In this document: one piece after another, positions 56,701-64,000 of the stretch
Layout: each line of letters begins with the position of its first letter
Numbering within the stretch: position 1 is the first letter of the stretch
Source: Pirellulales bacterium
GTDB taxonomy: Bacteria; Planctomycetota; Planctomycetia; Pirellulales; Thermoguttaceae
DNA length: 64,000 bases
NCBI GenBank assembly: GCA_016931075.1
Contig: JAFGFF010000300.1
Coordinates: 1 to 64,000 of the forward strand
Reading direction: 5' to 3'
The notes under the pieces: generated by a model
Database searches by the model: none
What the model saw: only the letters and a program-made list of their open reading frames with translations
Told to the model about the DNA's origin: nothing
Translations under genes and position numbers: made by a program

Positions 56701-59700
56701 TGCTAGATTGAAGATCGACCCGGGCATCTTCGTCAAACTCGACCACGGCCGTTTCGAGGTCGAGATGGGCGCTCAATTAATCGCCGAGGGTCTGCCCGGC
56801 TACCCAATCGTCTTCACATCGTTGTTTGACGATCGGTACGGGGCCGGGGGAACATTCGACACAACGAGCAACGAAGACCACGCCGTGGCCGCGCCAGGAG
56901 ACTGGGGTGGCATCTACTTCTCGCCGATTTCGAAGGGCTCGATCGACGAGGCACTGATCGCCTACGCGGGTGGTGTACTGCGTATTGAGGGAGACACCGA
57001 TGCGGTGTTCAATCCCATTGAAATCCACCAAGCCGACGTCCGGCTGACCAACAGTTCGGTCGAGGACTGCGACAGTTCGCTGGCCGACCCGACGGACGAC
57101 CGCAACGGACGCGGCACAATCGTGCCGGCGGCCATTTTCATCCGCGGCGCACAGCTAATCCTGATCGACAACGTCATTCGCGACAACAACGGTCCAGCCA
57201 TCAGTGTCGATGCTAATTCGCTGACCGCCGACTACCGACCCGATTCCGGACGCAGTTCCAACTTCCTCTCGGCCTTTGAAGGCTACCCGGATAACTACGG
57301 GCCGCTGGTGCGCGAGAACCGTCTTCACAACAACACGCTGGACGGCATGGTTATCCGCGGCGCCGTGCTCACCACCGAAAGCGTTTGGGACGACAGCGAC
57401 ATCACGCACATCCTGCTCGATGAGATCGTGGTGCCCAACTTCCACACCTACGGTGGACTGCGACTGCAAAGTGGCCTGGACGAAAGTCTGGTCGTCAAGC
57501 TCAGCGGTGAGTCGGCCGGCATCACCGCGTTGGGTACGCCCCAGGAAATCACCGATCGGATCGGCGGGACGCTCCAAATCATCGGAACGCCCGGTTATCC
57601 AGTCGTTATGACCTCGCTGGCCGATGACTCGGTCGGGGCCGGCGTCGACCCGTGGGGTCAGTCACAGCGCGACGCTGACAACGTCAACGAAACGCCTGTC
57701 CCGGGTTCGTGGCGCGGCATCACGCTCGAACGATATGTCAACGACCGGAACGTCGAAATCATCCGGGAATGGGAAGGAGCGGCCGGTTCGACCGCCGACC
57801 TCAACGGCAATCCAATCAAGGCACAGATCGTCGGGCAATTGGCCTCGCTCGAACACGCCAGCGACGACAACCTGCGCCTGGGCTTCGACATCCGGGGCTT
57901 CATCCGCGACGACGATCCCACCGATAAGGACGTCTACGGCTTCACGGCCCGAGCAGGCACGGAAGTCTGGATCGACATCGATCGGACAACTCTCGGCCTG
58001 GACTCGATCATCGAATTGATCGACGCCAATGGCAACGTCTTAGCCAGCTCCGACGATTCCTGTCTCGAAGAAGGTCAGGTTATTCAGCCCGGTGGCATTG
58101 CCCGATTGATGAACCGCGACACGTGGGACATCAACGACATGTACACCACCAACCCGCACGATGCAGGAATGCGTTTGATCCTGCCGGGCGCGGGGGGCGA
58201 GTTGCGGACCTACTACGTTCAGGTGCGGAGTGTCGACGGAGCCAGCAGCGGGGCCTATGAACTTCAGATTCGTCTCCAGGAGCTTCAGGAAATCGCCGGT
58301 TCGACGATCCGCAATGCCAGTATCCGTTACGCGGTCAATGGCATCGAACTGGTCGGCCTGCCCGTTCATTCTCCCATCCTCGGCGAGACGACCGAGGTGG
58401 AACTCACGACGACCTACTACGATCAAATCGAACTGGACGGCCAGGACAACGATATCATTGTCACGGCCATTCCCGGCTCGATTGCCGATCAGGGACGCAC
58501 GAATATCTACTTCACGGCCAATACCGGCGTCGGCGCAGGCGCGATTGCCACGTACCTTCCGCCGCTGCAGCAGTTGTCCGTGCAAATCAATCCGGGCGTC
58601 ACAACCGCGCAGGCGATAATCAACGCGATTAACAATGTACAGTGGAATGGCGCTTTCGCGTTCACCGCACAGCTTGATCCCAGTGAGGTGGACAACGATC
58701 CGTATGGTTTGATCGCACCCATCGGAACGGTCATCGAAACGGGTTGGGTCGGCGTGACAGGCAACGGCGTCAACGACATCCTCGACGGGGCCGAACCGCT
58801 GGGCAACATCCTGCAGAGCGATCGGGCTGCAGTCCTCGTCGGCGGCTATATCAGCGACGCCTGGGATGTCGACTGGTACTCGTTCAACATCGACCTGGAT
58901 CAGGTCCAGGGGACGGGCAACATCCAGTGGCCGACCATTTTCGACCTCGACTATGCCGACGGCATGGGCCGGCCTGAACTGACGTTGTACGTCTACGATT
59001 CGGACTACAAGTTGGTCTACACGAACTCCGTTTCGAACGTCGACGACGACCAGCCCGGCCCGACCGGCTCCGGCGTGGACGACCTGATGCGCGGCAGTGC
59101 CGGAGTGAACGATCCGTTGATTGGCCCGGTCCGCCTGCTTGCCGGAGAGTCAGGTCCCGATCCGGAAGACGAGAACATCTATTACGTCGCCGTCGTGGCG
59201 GCCGGCAACACGGCCCGGGCGCAACGCCAGGACGTCGCGCGTCGCGAGCCGGTCAACTCGATCGTCCGCATTAACGAAGACCATCTGCAGATGTCCATGA
59301 TGTCGGGCGTGAACACCGAGACGTCCATCCTTTGGGATACGTCTGGTGGGGAACTCAACGTCCACGTCGACGACCATCACCTCAACGACGTGGTCCTGTT
59401 CGTCTCGACCGGCAGCGACCTGATCACGATCGACCCGTTGACTGGCACCCTCGAGACGGACGTGACCGGGCCGAACGTGCTGTTGCCCGACTCTCCCGTG
59501 ATCCAGTACGGCGACTTGGCGATGCGCAACGATGGCCGGCTGATGAGTATCGTTCAGAACGCCAGTGTCGCAGGTGATCGCAACCCATTCAATGGGAGCT
59601 ATCGCGAACTCTCAACCGGCGATGGCAGCTTGGTAATCGACAATGATGACGGTATTGTGGCGTACCACGTCAAGGACACTAGCGCGGAGAAGCACGAACC

Positions 59701-62700
59701 GGGATTGACGTACCACGCAATCGTGCCCTGTAACGGGGACACACAACGTCGCTTCTGGGCAGTGGCGACGTCGACGGCTGACGTGAGCGGAACGACCTGG
59801 AACAACACGAATCTGATCTACCTCATGGACGCCGAGGGCAACGCGATTAAGCCACCGAACACGAAAGGCGACGATCGTCTTCCGAGCAAGGTGCTGCCCT
59901 ATTTCTGGCTCGATACACGGACCGCCGCGGGAATAACCGACCCGAATGAGCCTACCCCTCAGATCACCGGCCTAACCTATGTCGACGGCACCCTCATCGC
60001 GGTGGATGACGGGGGGCGAGTGTACAAGGTCACGGGGATGGACAACCCCAACGGGTCAGGTGGTTTCACTGAAGTCGACCCGGATAGCGCTCCCAAGACA
60101 GTAGAGTATCCTTCCGGTGGGGACTCGCCGACCTCGCTGACACTTCTAACGGTCGAACTCGAGGACGGGACGACGGGCAACGACTTGGCCACGCTGAAGG
60201 GCTACACGTCGATCGAGTTCTCTGGATTGGCTCTGGGGCCGCAGAACATCGAGGATGGAGCCTACGCTTCGACGCTCTTCGCCACGGCCGCCGTCGATGA
60301 AGGCGGAGCACAATCGACCCGGATCTTCGCCTTTACCATCGAAGGCAACGCGATCGTCATGGCGCCGGTCTTTGTCGACACGCAGTCCGACATCACTCTG
60401 GTCGATCCAGACGGGAATCCGCTCGGATTCAACACCACGGGCCTGGCGTTCTCCAATATCGACTACAATCTCTGGCACATGACCAGCAACCGAGGCGACG
60501 GTGGCGCCGACGACGAGGTGATCACCGGGTTGAACGAACCGGGCCACGGAATCGAAATCGCTCCGGACGACAGCCGAACTCCCCCGTTCTATCGCGAATC
60601 GGGTTCCAGCAGCTTCTGGTTCGGCCTGGAATATGGCATGCCGGGAACGGTCAACGCGTACGATTATGGGTCGAGGGTGAACTCCGACGCACTGGACACC
60701 TACGACATCCCAGGCGGGGCCAATGGCGCCCTGACCACCGATGCCTTCAGTCTGGTCGGCTACGAAGCAGCCGACCAGCCGACGATATTCTTCAACTACT
60801 ATCTCGATACGTACAACAACCCGGCCAATCAACCCAACCCGTACACAGACTCGATCCGAGTATATATCTCGGTCGACGGAGCCAACTGGGAAATGCTGGC
60901 GTCGAACATTCCGAACGACGGCGTGACCTTGTTGCGAGACAGCATTCCCGGCACTTCGCCCAATCCCGTCCCGGACTTCGTTGACGCAGACAAAGATGCT
61001 GACCCGAACATCTGGCGTCAAGCCATGATCGGCCTGGGTAGCTACGTCGGCTTGGACAACCTTCGGCTCCGGTTCGAATTCGACACGGCCGCGAGCGTGA
61101 ATGTGGGCGTCGACTACCAAGGCCAGCAGACGTTCCTGCGGGCCGTACCGGCCTGGGGGATTTACGACGGCGCTCCACTGGATGGACAACGCATCATCAT
61201 TTCGGATCCTCTGGATCCGGATCCGAACTACCAAGTCAAGTATTTCGAGATCGACATGGGTTACACGCTCGTGGCGCCGAACTCGGCAGGCCGAGCGATT
61301 CCCGATGGCGAGAGCTTCACGATCACGGGTCCGACCGAATTGGGCAACACGGCCACGATCTTGTTCGAGTTCGACAAGGACAACCACCTGTACAATACGC
61401 CCGGCAGCGCCGGTGTCGACATGGTTGTCGCGCTGCCCATCAGCAACGCCGACTCCGCTTCGACCGTTGCCGAGCTAATCACCAACGTGGTCAGCAACGT
61501 GTTCATCCCGACGGATGATCCGGACAATCCGGATAAGTTCGCCGTGTATGCCGTCCAAAACGACTCGTGGGTACTTTTCAGCTCCAACATCATCGACGAC
61601 GTCGACGCAGACGGGTTGACGCAGGATCTCGGCCCGAATGCGCTTCCCGGCGCGACTGAGCCGGTCATGGTCATTGGGTCCAGGCCAGGCGTAGAGTCCA
61701 ACAACGCTGGTGACACGGAAGAGAACTACAGGATCTTGATTGAACCGGACATGACGGCCGCCCAAGTAGCCGAGCAAATTGCTCTGGTGTTGGATCAAGA
61801 GTTGGCCGTGAAGGATATTGACGGCAACAGCATGGACGTGCCCGACCTGTTCACGTCGGTAAAGTTGAACGAAGACCTGATCCAATTTATGACCATGTCG
61901 GACGGCATGCCGATACCTTCGTTCCGCCAGATCATTGACGCCGGCGTGCTGGGATACGGCCTTGTCTTCCCAGGAGAGGGCGAAGCACCGCAGCCGGGCA
62001 GCCCCGGCACGAATTTCACCTGGAACCTCCGCGGCCAAGACAACAACTTCGAAGGCTTCTACCTCGACGATGTGGTCATCGGCTTCATTGAGCGGGGCCA
62101 GATGTTCACCGACATGAATCCCAGCCGCGACATGCGGCCGAGGCAGCCTTCAACGGAAATCACCGAGGGGTACTATCAACTCGAGATCCGTACGGCCAGC
62201 GAATACGGCACGGGTGTTTGGGACACGAACGACCGGCACACGGAAGTCATCACCATCGAAGCCCCTTCGGCAACCCAGATCGTCCACCGTCAGACGTTCG
62301 TCGTTTACGATGGCGTCAACTCGCAGACGTTCCAGTTCATTGCCGAGCCCGGCGACGAACTCAACCCGACGTTCTTGAACGTTGAACCGGACGAAGGCGC
62401 GATCGCGATCTTCTACCAGCACGGGGAGACGGCAACCGAGATTGCCGAGAAGATCACCGACGCCATTAACAACGCAGCGTCCATCAAGACCATGGCGACG
62501 ATGATCGCCACGAGCAACCGGGTCGAATTGGCCGATGCGACATCCGTCGAGAATATGGACTCGCTCGTCTTCTCCAACGACGGCGAACATCCCGTCACCA
62601 TGGAACTGCTCGACCTGAATCCGCCGCTGGATCCGACAGTGGATCCGATAACCGACGTGGTGACGGTCAACGAGTTCGACGGAACCGTCACCGTTTACAT

Positions 62701-64000
62701 CGATAACATCAGCTCCTTCACGAAATACGACGTCGGCTACCTGCCTTCCGATCTGGCGATCGACGACATCGACAACGACGGTTTCCTCGATCTCGTAGTC
62801 TCAAACTCGGGCGACGACACCGTTTCGATTCTGCTGGGCAATGCCAACATCCGAGGCACGTTCGAGAGCCAAATCGTCTTCGGGGTGGGGCACAACCCGT
62901 CCGGCGTCGCCGTCTTCGATCTTGACGGCGACGGCAACCTCGACATCGTCACCTCGAACAAGAGCGACAACACGGTCTCGATCCTCTACGGTCTGGGCGA
63001 CGGGAACTTCTTCCCCGGCGACACCGTGGCCGTCGGGCTGGCTCCGCTGGACGTCGCCGCGGGCGATATCGACAACGACGGGATGGGAGATATTGTCACG
63101 GCCAACTCAGGTGACAACACCGTCTCGTTACTCAAAGACGTCGGCGGTGGAATCTATGCCCTGTCGACCTATCAGGTCGGGCGCATGCCCGTGGCCGTGG
63201 TCCTGGCTGAACTCGACCCGGATCAACCGGCCAACCCCGATGATCCGCCCCCACCCCAATGGCTCGATATCCTCACAGCCGACCGGGTTGATGGAACCTT
63301 GACGGTTCTGATGAACGACCGGGCCGGCGGCTTCGGCGACCCGCGGGCGTACGATGCCGGGGAAAGCCCGGTCAATATTCACATCGACGACGAGAATGGT
63401 GACGGCAGGCCCGATGCGTTTGTGGCGAACTACTCGTCGAATCAGGCAAGCATCCTGATCGGGACAGCTAATGCACAAATGATGTTCCAGGCGCCTCAGT
63501 CTTATTCGGTGGTGCAATACGGGCCGTCCGCTGCCGGTTTCGGCGATCTGGACGGCGACTTCATTCCCGACCTCGTCACTTCCAACTACCGCACCAGCAC
63601 CATCACGATCCTTCCTGGCGCCTTCGGTTACAACCCCATGTTTGCCATCGTCATCGGCACCGGGGACGATATCCTGCGCCTGCTCCAGGGCGACGAGAAC
63701 CGGTTCCGCGACCAGGGTCAGGTGATCATCGCCGCCAACGAGGTGCTCTACTCGGCCGAGTACGGCATCAAGGCGGCGCCGGCCGAGCGTGATTCGTGGC
63801 CGCACACGGGCTCGACGGCTCCATTGCGTGAGGTGAATCAAAAACGGCTCGTGCCCGGATTGACCATCGAGAACAACCTCGTCGTCGGCAGCGGTGAGGC
63901 TGGCATCTACTTCGGCGGAGACTACGAAACGGATGCGCCCGATGCGGCCGTGCCGTTCGGCCGGATCATCAACAACACGGTCTACGGCGGTGATCCTGTC
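50729..64000 (+). CDS. Giant LEPR-XLL kexin-like and metzincin protease with propellers and beta-helices (3' end outside window)
   Basis: ATG 50729 (GAGGAG at 50715-50720, spacing 8) opens a frame without a stop to the window edge: 4,424 codons, C-terminus missing. Residues 44-54 are a VEQFEDRVLLS LEPR-XLL-like motif. A kexin-type subtilisin domain follows (Asp213, His258, Asn357, Ser452), with a P-domain at about 529-661. After Ig-like segments comes a metzincin at about 970-1140 (HEIGHLLGLGHTYD, Met-turn 1124). PPC-like domains lie near 1164-1268 and 2382-2520. A right-handed beta-helix begins with a DUF1565-like segment (about 1314) and continues after the first FG-GAP block (1362-1712). 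The second FG-GAP block spans 3963-4301 and another beta-helix segment follows. The protein is probably extracellular and calcium-rich. It is likely transcribed from its own promoter after the terminator. Confidence 0.95.
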   Translation, partial: MMIWDAVRRFSGIGKRGKSSRPLQPTRSHRRELTGSLRGRDLRVEQFEDRVLLSISPTGLDDLGYFSSSVINAIERVTDLNTYDTNDLNAVREWVVGLSGSALSNPRNYAASMQADYLGPTTLLANTSIWEFSEYTDAQTIIDTLDSATNVLFAYPLVGETFVPLFMPNDTLFSEQWHLINTGQSGGTPEVDANVEVAWDYVTGAGIVIGVVDDGVEVEHPDLAANMRLDLSHDWADGDDDPTPPPGEDGFFGDNYAHGTSVAGVAAGVGNNDLGISGAAPNANIAGLRLDYNQDWTDTMLAGIFSHQNQEIDIYNNSWGPTGGLYTRGPLTMAALENAVLNGRDGLGNIITFAAGNSREEGDNVNLNQLANSRYTIAVAALNHNGTYSSYSTPGASLLISAPSSDIADYETVCGIYTTDRVGDEGYNTELGPGDDDPLNDLNYTSTFGGTSSATPLVSGVIALILEANPGLTYRDVQHILVETAVKNDATSTEWALNGAGYHVSHDYGFGLVDAEAAVQTAAAWTNVGPERSDSSGVIQVDMAIPDGSTINLSSTTTLDNTVDSIEWVEVTFDATHDYPGDLEVILVSPSGTESRLAEVNTNSWYYYDWAGYAQWTFTTARCWGESALGEWTLKVRDGDTGGEGIWNSWELKVYGQNLNGEDPGQQPSTVSYWPELVAVLPNEGDKIHDGDSLQIAPRELTFQFNERQEIDPETVGAIRIVRSGGDNVIGNANDIPIEYGWIGIGELPNEVVVRFADALPDDLYHITIIGDGPAPLTNIQGAPFHEGQNQSLEFDLDLGAQIIAVVPQPTSRDASGNLQQSRDTIEVYFNDDELAYDSVTNTSFYRLAKTQESANPGDDEGFNPISVTYDPVANKVILTFADDLAKLTSAGTNGGTGAFHLRIGNEYREIPVAAVQAELVADTFGAAYNTADIIGSLGGVGLAESLIISSIIEPQPYDLVWPGSLDEPGHRELPSAAEIEAHYGAGYYAGDSEYGVARFYYNFKQNLGGSFKNIITNTQKQRAREIFELYGDYLGIEFIEDTTGTRGFTVATGDMRVLDPYIPTGPGGVIGLAGGGIAIMDGAETLLWGDSEYGGAWFRTAMHEIGHLLGLGHTYDLPAYTVMGSGEQPEFEDLGSVYYLGSSEAILPGQEDLIHGLHIYRPDSTDVDVYEFTLDANGVFSAEITAERRENSSLLDSLMTIYDADGQMIARNDDYYSEDSYIELELHAGKYYVAISSTGNDEFDLNVPGSGIGGTSQGEYDLRLTFLPKLLSDGTGGVDHLVDTTGTRFDGDANGVPGGVYNFWFNVQQEEDTLFVDKIAATGGDGSLAHPFRNIDDALAVAQPNQIVRIVGNHDRTFLDQVTYDVGVNPNSVAVGDFDGDGLADIVSTSEFGETVNVLFRHIDGTVRALSTYNVGKVPAGVAVGDLNGDGALDIIVANSGSANVSILYNNGNGTFANQVTRFAGSGATAVSLADLDGDDKLDIVVANKNDDNVGVLLSSEAAIYADQVVYPSGNAPHALALADVNNDLAVDIIVANAGDAGDPASAGISVLLNNGDGTFGPAVPLDMNAGGDTVPNSVAVADMDGDGMNDIIAALVINAQPDVVAIYSGAGDGTFAAGVHYVTGNNPKTVGVADLDADGVFDIVTSNSGDNNVSVLFGIVGGTLESPINYAVGTQPRGLALADLDGDTRPDIVTTNYANQRLSVLLARRDKAYEIGQDLLQSPLEDGWRMEIPKGVTVMVDAGAVFKLRWANIDVGSSSHGIDRSEGALQILGTPEQSVYFTSFHDKSIGEDHAAPDLFPMGSDWGGLVFRNDLDYDTAFEPGTPHRVLETEGIFLNYVNHAEFRYGGGQVMVNGQTDVYNPIHMIEARPTISHNLLLYSADAAMSADPASFADTKYHGFDETTETYYTNEYERIGPKIHGNRLMENSMNGLFVRIDTEAGQPIRELEVPARWDDTDIVHIVSENLFISGTPGGPTVKAGVEGLIARPDARLKIDPGIFVKLDHGRFEVEMGAQLIAEGLPGYPIVFTSLFDDRYGAGGTFDTTSNEDHAVAAPGDWGGIYFSPISKGSIDEALIAYAGGVLRIEGDTDAVFNPIEIHQADVRLTNSSVEDCDSSLADPTDDRNGRGTIVPAAIFIRGAQLILIDNVIRDNNGPAISVDANSLTADYRPDSGRSSNFLSAFEGYPDNYGPLVRENRLHNNTLDGMVIRGAVLTTESVWDDSDITHILLDEIVVPNFHTYGGLRLQSGLDESLVVKLSGESAGITALGTPQEITDRIGGTLQIIGTPGYPVVMTSLADDSVGAGVDPWGQSQRDADNVNETPVPGSWRGITLERYVNDRNVEIIREWEGAAGSTADLNGNPIKAQIVGQLASLEHASDDNLRLGFDIRGFIRDDDPTDKDVYGFTARAGTEVWIDIDRTTLGLDSIIELIDANGNVLASSDDSCLEEGQVIQPGGIARLMNRDTWDINDMYTTNPHDAGMRLILPGAGGELRTYYVQVRSVDGASSGAYELQIRLQELQEIAGSTIRNASIRYAVNGIELVGLPVHSPILGETTEVELTTTYYDQIELDGQDNDIIVTAIPGSIADQGRTNIYFTANTGVGAGAIATYLPPLQQLSVQINPGVTTAQAIINAINNVQWNGAFAFTAQLDPSEVDNDPYGLIAPIGTVIETGWVGVTGNGVNDILDGAEPLGNILQSDRAAVLVGGYISDAWDVDWYSFNIDLDQVQGTGNIQWPTIFDLDYADGMGRPELTLYVYDSDYKLVYTNSVSNVDDDQPGPTGSGVDDLMRGSAGVNDPLIGPVRLLAGESGPDPEDENIYYVAVVAAGNTARAQRQDVARREPVNSIVRINEDHLQMSMMSGVNTETSILWDTSGGELNVHVDDHHLNDVVLFVSTGSDLITIDPLTGTLETDVTGPNVLLPDSPVIQYGDLAMRNDGRLMSIVQNASVAGDRNPFNGSYRELSTGDGSLVIDNDDGIVAYHVKDTSAEKHEPGLTYHAIVPCNGDTQRRFWAVATSTADVSGTTWNNTNLIYLMDAEGNAIKPPNTKGDDRLPSKVLPYFWLDTRTAAGITDPNEPTPQITGLTYVDGTLIAVDDGGRVYKVTGMDNPNGSGGFTEVDPDSAPKTVEYPSGGDSPTSLTLLTVELEDGTTGNDLATLKGYTSIEFSGLALGPQNIEDGAYASTLFATAAVDEGGAQSTRIFAFTIEGNAIVMAPVFVDTQSDITLVDPDGNPLGFNTTGLAFSNIDYNLWHMTSNRGDGGADDEVITGLNEPGHGIEIAPDDSRTPPFYRESGSSSFWFGLEYGMPGTVNAYDYGSRVNSDALDTYDIPGGANGALTTDAFSLVGYEAADQPTIFFNYYLDTYNNPANQPNPYTDSIRVYISVDGANWEMLASNIPNDGVTLLRDSIPGTSPNPVPDFVDADKDADPNIWRQAMIGLGSYVGLDNLRLRFEFDTAASVNVGVDYQGQQTFLRAVPAWGIYDGAPLDGQRIIISDPLDPDPNYQVKYFEIDMGYTLVAPNSAGRAIPDGESFTITGPTELGNTATILFEFDKDNHLYNTPGSAGVDMVVALPISNADSASTVAELITNVVSNVFIPTDDPDNPDKFAVYAVQNDSWVLFSSNIIDDVDADGLTQDLGPNALPGATEPVMVIGSRPGVESNNAGDTEENYRILIEPDMTAAQVAEQIALVLDQELAVKDIDGNSMDVPDLFTSVKLNEDLIQFMTMSDGMPIPSFRQIIDAGVLGYGLVFPGEGEAPQPGSPGTNFTWNLRGQDNNFEGFYLDDVVIGFIERGQMFTDMNPSRDMRPRQPSTEITEGYYQLEIRTASEYGTGVWDTNDRHTEVITIEAPSATQIVHRQTFVVYDGVNSQTFQFIAEPGDELNPTFLNVEPDEGAIAIFYQHGETATEIAEKITDAINNAASIKTMATMIATSNRVELADATSVENMDSLVFSNDGEHPVTMELLDLNPPLDPTVDPITDVVTVNEFDGTVTVYIDNISSFTKYDVGYLPSDLAIDDIDNDGFLDLVVSNSGDDTVSILLGNANIRGTFESQIVFGVGHNPSGVAVFDLDGDGNLDIVTSNKSDNTVSILYGLGDGNFFPGDTVAVGLAPLDVAAGDIDNDGMGDIVTANSGDNTVSLLKDVGGGIYALSTYQVGRMPVAVVLAELDPDQPANPDDPPPPQWLDILTADRVDGTLTVLMNDRAGGFGDPRAYDAGESPVNIHIDDENGDGRPDAFVANYSSNQASILIGTANAQMMFQAPQSYSVVQYGPSAAGFGDLDGDFIPDLVTSNYRTSTITILPGAFGYNPMFAIVIGTGDDILRLLQGDENRFRDQGQVIIAANEVLYSAEYGIKAAPAERDSWPHTGSTAPLREVNQKRLVPGLTIENNLVVGSGEAGIYFGGDYETDAPDAAVPFGRIINNTVYGGDPV
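51180..52710 (+). other. Kexin-like subtilisin (S8) plus P-domain
   Basis: Catalytic residues: Asp213 in IGVVDDGVEVEHPDL, His258 in NYAHGTSVAG, oxyanion Asn357 in AAGNSREEGD, Ser452 in FGGTSSATPLVSG. The double Asp (DDG) and the following P-domain (residues about 529-661, DYPGDLEVILVSPSG ... GEWTLKVRDGDTG) are the kexin/furin arrangement. All active-site residues are intact. Confidence 0.92.
53640..54150 (+). other. Metzincin metalloprotease domain in the second giant protein
   Basis: Residues about 970-1140. HEIGHLLGLGHTYD supplies His1104, Glu1105, His1108 and His1114, with Gly1111 and a following Asp1117. The Met-turn is YTVMGSG (Met1124). The zinc site is complete, in contrast to the zincin at 3175-5064. 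Confidence 0.88.
54812..55862 (+). repeat. Seven FG-GAP/VCBS blades (first propeller) in the second giant protein
   Basis: Seven units of about 45-55 residues, each with a core such as SVAVGDFDGDGLADIV, GVAVGDLNGDGALDIIVANS or TVGVADLDADGVFDIVTSNS. Seven is the number of blades in an integrin-type beta-propeller. The flanks are VRIVGN before and RRDKAYEIGQDLL after, apparently parts of one beta-helix module. Confidence 0.85.
62617..63632 (+). repeat. Second block of seven FG-GAP/VCBS blades
   Basis: Six clear units (for example DLAIDDIDNDGFLDLVVSNS, GVAVFDLDGDGNLDIVTSNK, DVAAGDIDNDGMGDIVTANS) and one degenerate first unit (ITDVVTVNEFDGTVTVYI) also make seven. The block ends at ITILPGAFGYNP and is followed by a conserved beta-helix segment (NRFRDQGQVIIAANEVLYSA). 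Confidence 0.75.

Noticed and set aside
51426-63841. Many frames of 60-350 codons on both strands beneath the second giant gene
   Set aside because: All are shadows of one continuous frame from 50729 to the window edge, which reads as recognisable protein throughout.

Overview
The window looks like chromosomal DNA of a planctomycete, probably of the Pirellulales type. The evidence is two very large proteins with LEPR-XLL type N-terminal motifs (LEQRQLLS at 34226 and a VEQFEDRVLLS variant at 50858), two PEP-CTERM proteins (one also carrying a dockerin-like module), a GHL10-type glycoside hydrolase, an alpha-L-fucosidase, a GH43-like protein, a TIGR03032 protein, high G+C and roomy intergenic regions. 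No tRNA, rRNA, CRISPR array or intact insertion sequence was recognised. The genus is inference.

Left part (0.5-12 kb, plus strand): a WD40 lipoprotein, a secreted GHL10-like hydrolase, a secreted zincin with beta-roll repeats, dockerin and PEP-CTERM, a secreted transglutaminase-fold protein, an alpha/beta hydrolase fused to TPRs, and a small cysteine-rich YgbA_NO-type protein. From 11.9 to 21.3 kb most genes are on the minus strand: a GH43-like protein, a sigma-70 factor, and a Tex homologue with a very large low-complexity insert followed closely by a conserved hypothetical. An 82-residue plus-strand gene and a minus-strand zinc-ribbon membrane protein follow. From 21.7 to 31.6 kb there are a small membrane protein, a TraB/GumN-like protein, a complete autotransporter (unusual for this phylum) with a clear intrinsic terminator, a second PEP-CTERM protein, a GH29 alpha-L-fucosidase and an anchored hypothetical protein. 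Much of this encodes exported proteins for polysaccharide use and the cell surface.

Right part (32.4-64 kb, plus strand) is the most remarkable. A TIGR03032 gene lies 12 bases before a 5,474-residue giant built from about forty 'DxDGDFVxxW' repeats. These are arranged in six blocks separated by five Ig-like domains. A trypsin-like protease is inserted into one repeat, a convertase P-domain into another block, and eight ~50-residue repeats close the protein. After a terminator, a second giant opens at 50729 and runs off the window (4,424 codons without a stop). It combines a kexin-like subtilisin with P-domain, a metzincin with all its zinc ligands, PPC-like domains, parallel beta-helix segments and two seven-bladed FG-GAP propellers, each apparently inserted into a beta-helix scaffold. 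I infer that the two giants act together at the cell surface or outside the cell as protease-bearing scaffolds, with the TIGR03032 protein possibly helping the first.

Intergenic DNA holds several strong dyads: a perfect 31-bp inverted repeat at 8319-8465, an imperfect one at 15175-15398, a bulged 18-bp hairpin at 14801-14850, and a pair of mutually exclusive hairpins right after the fucosidase gene.
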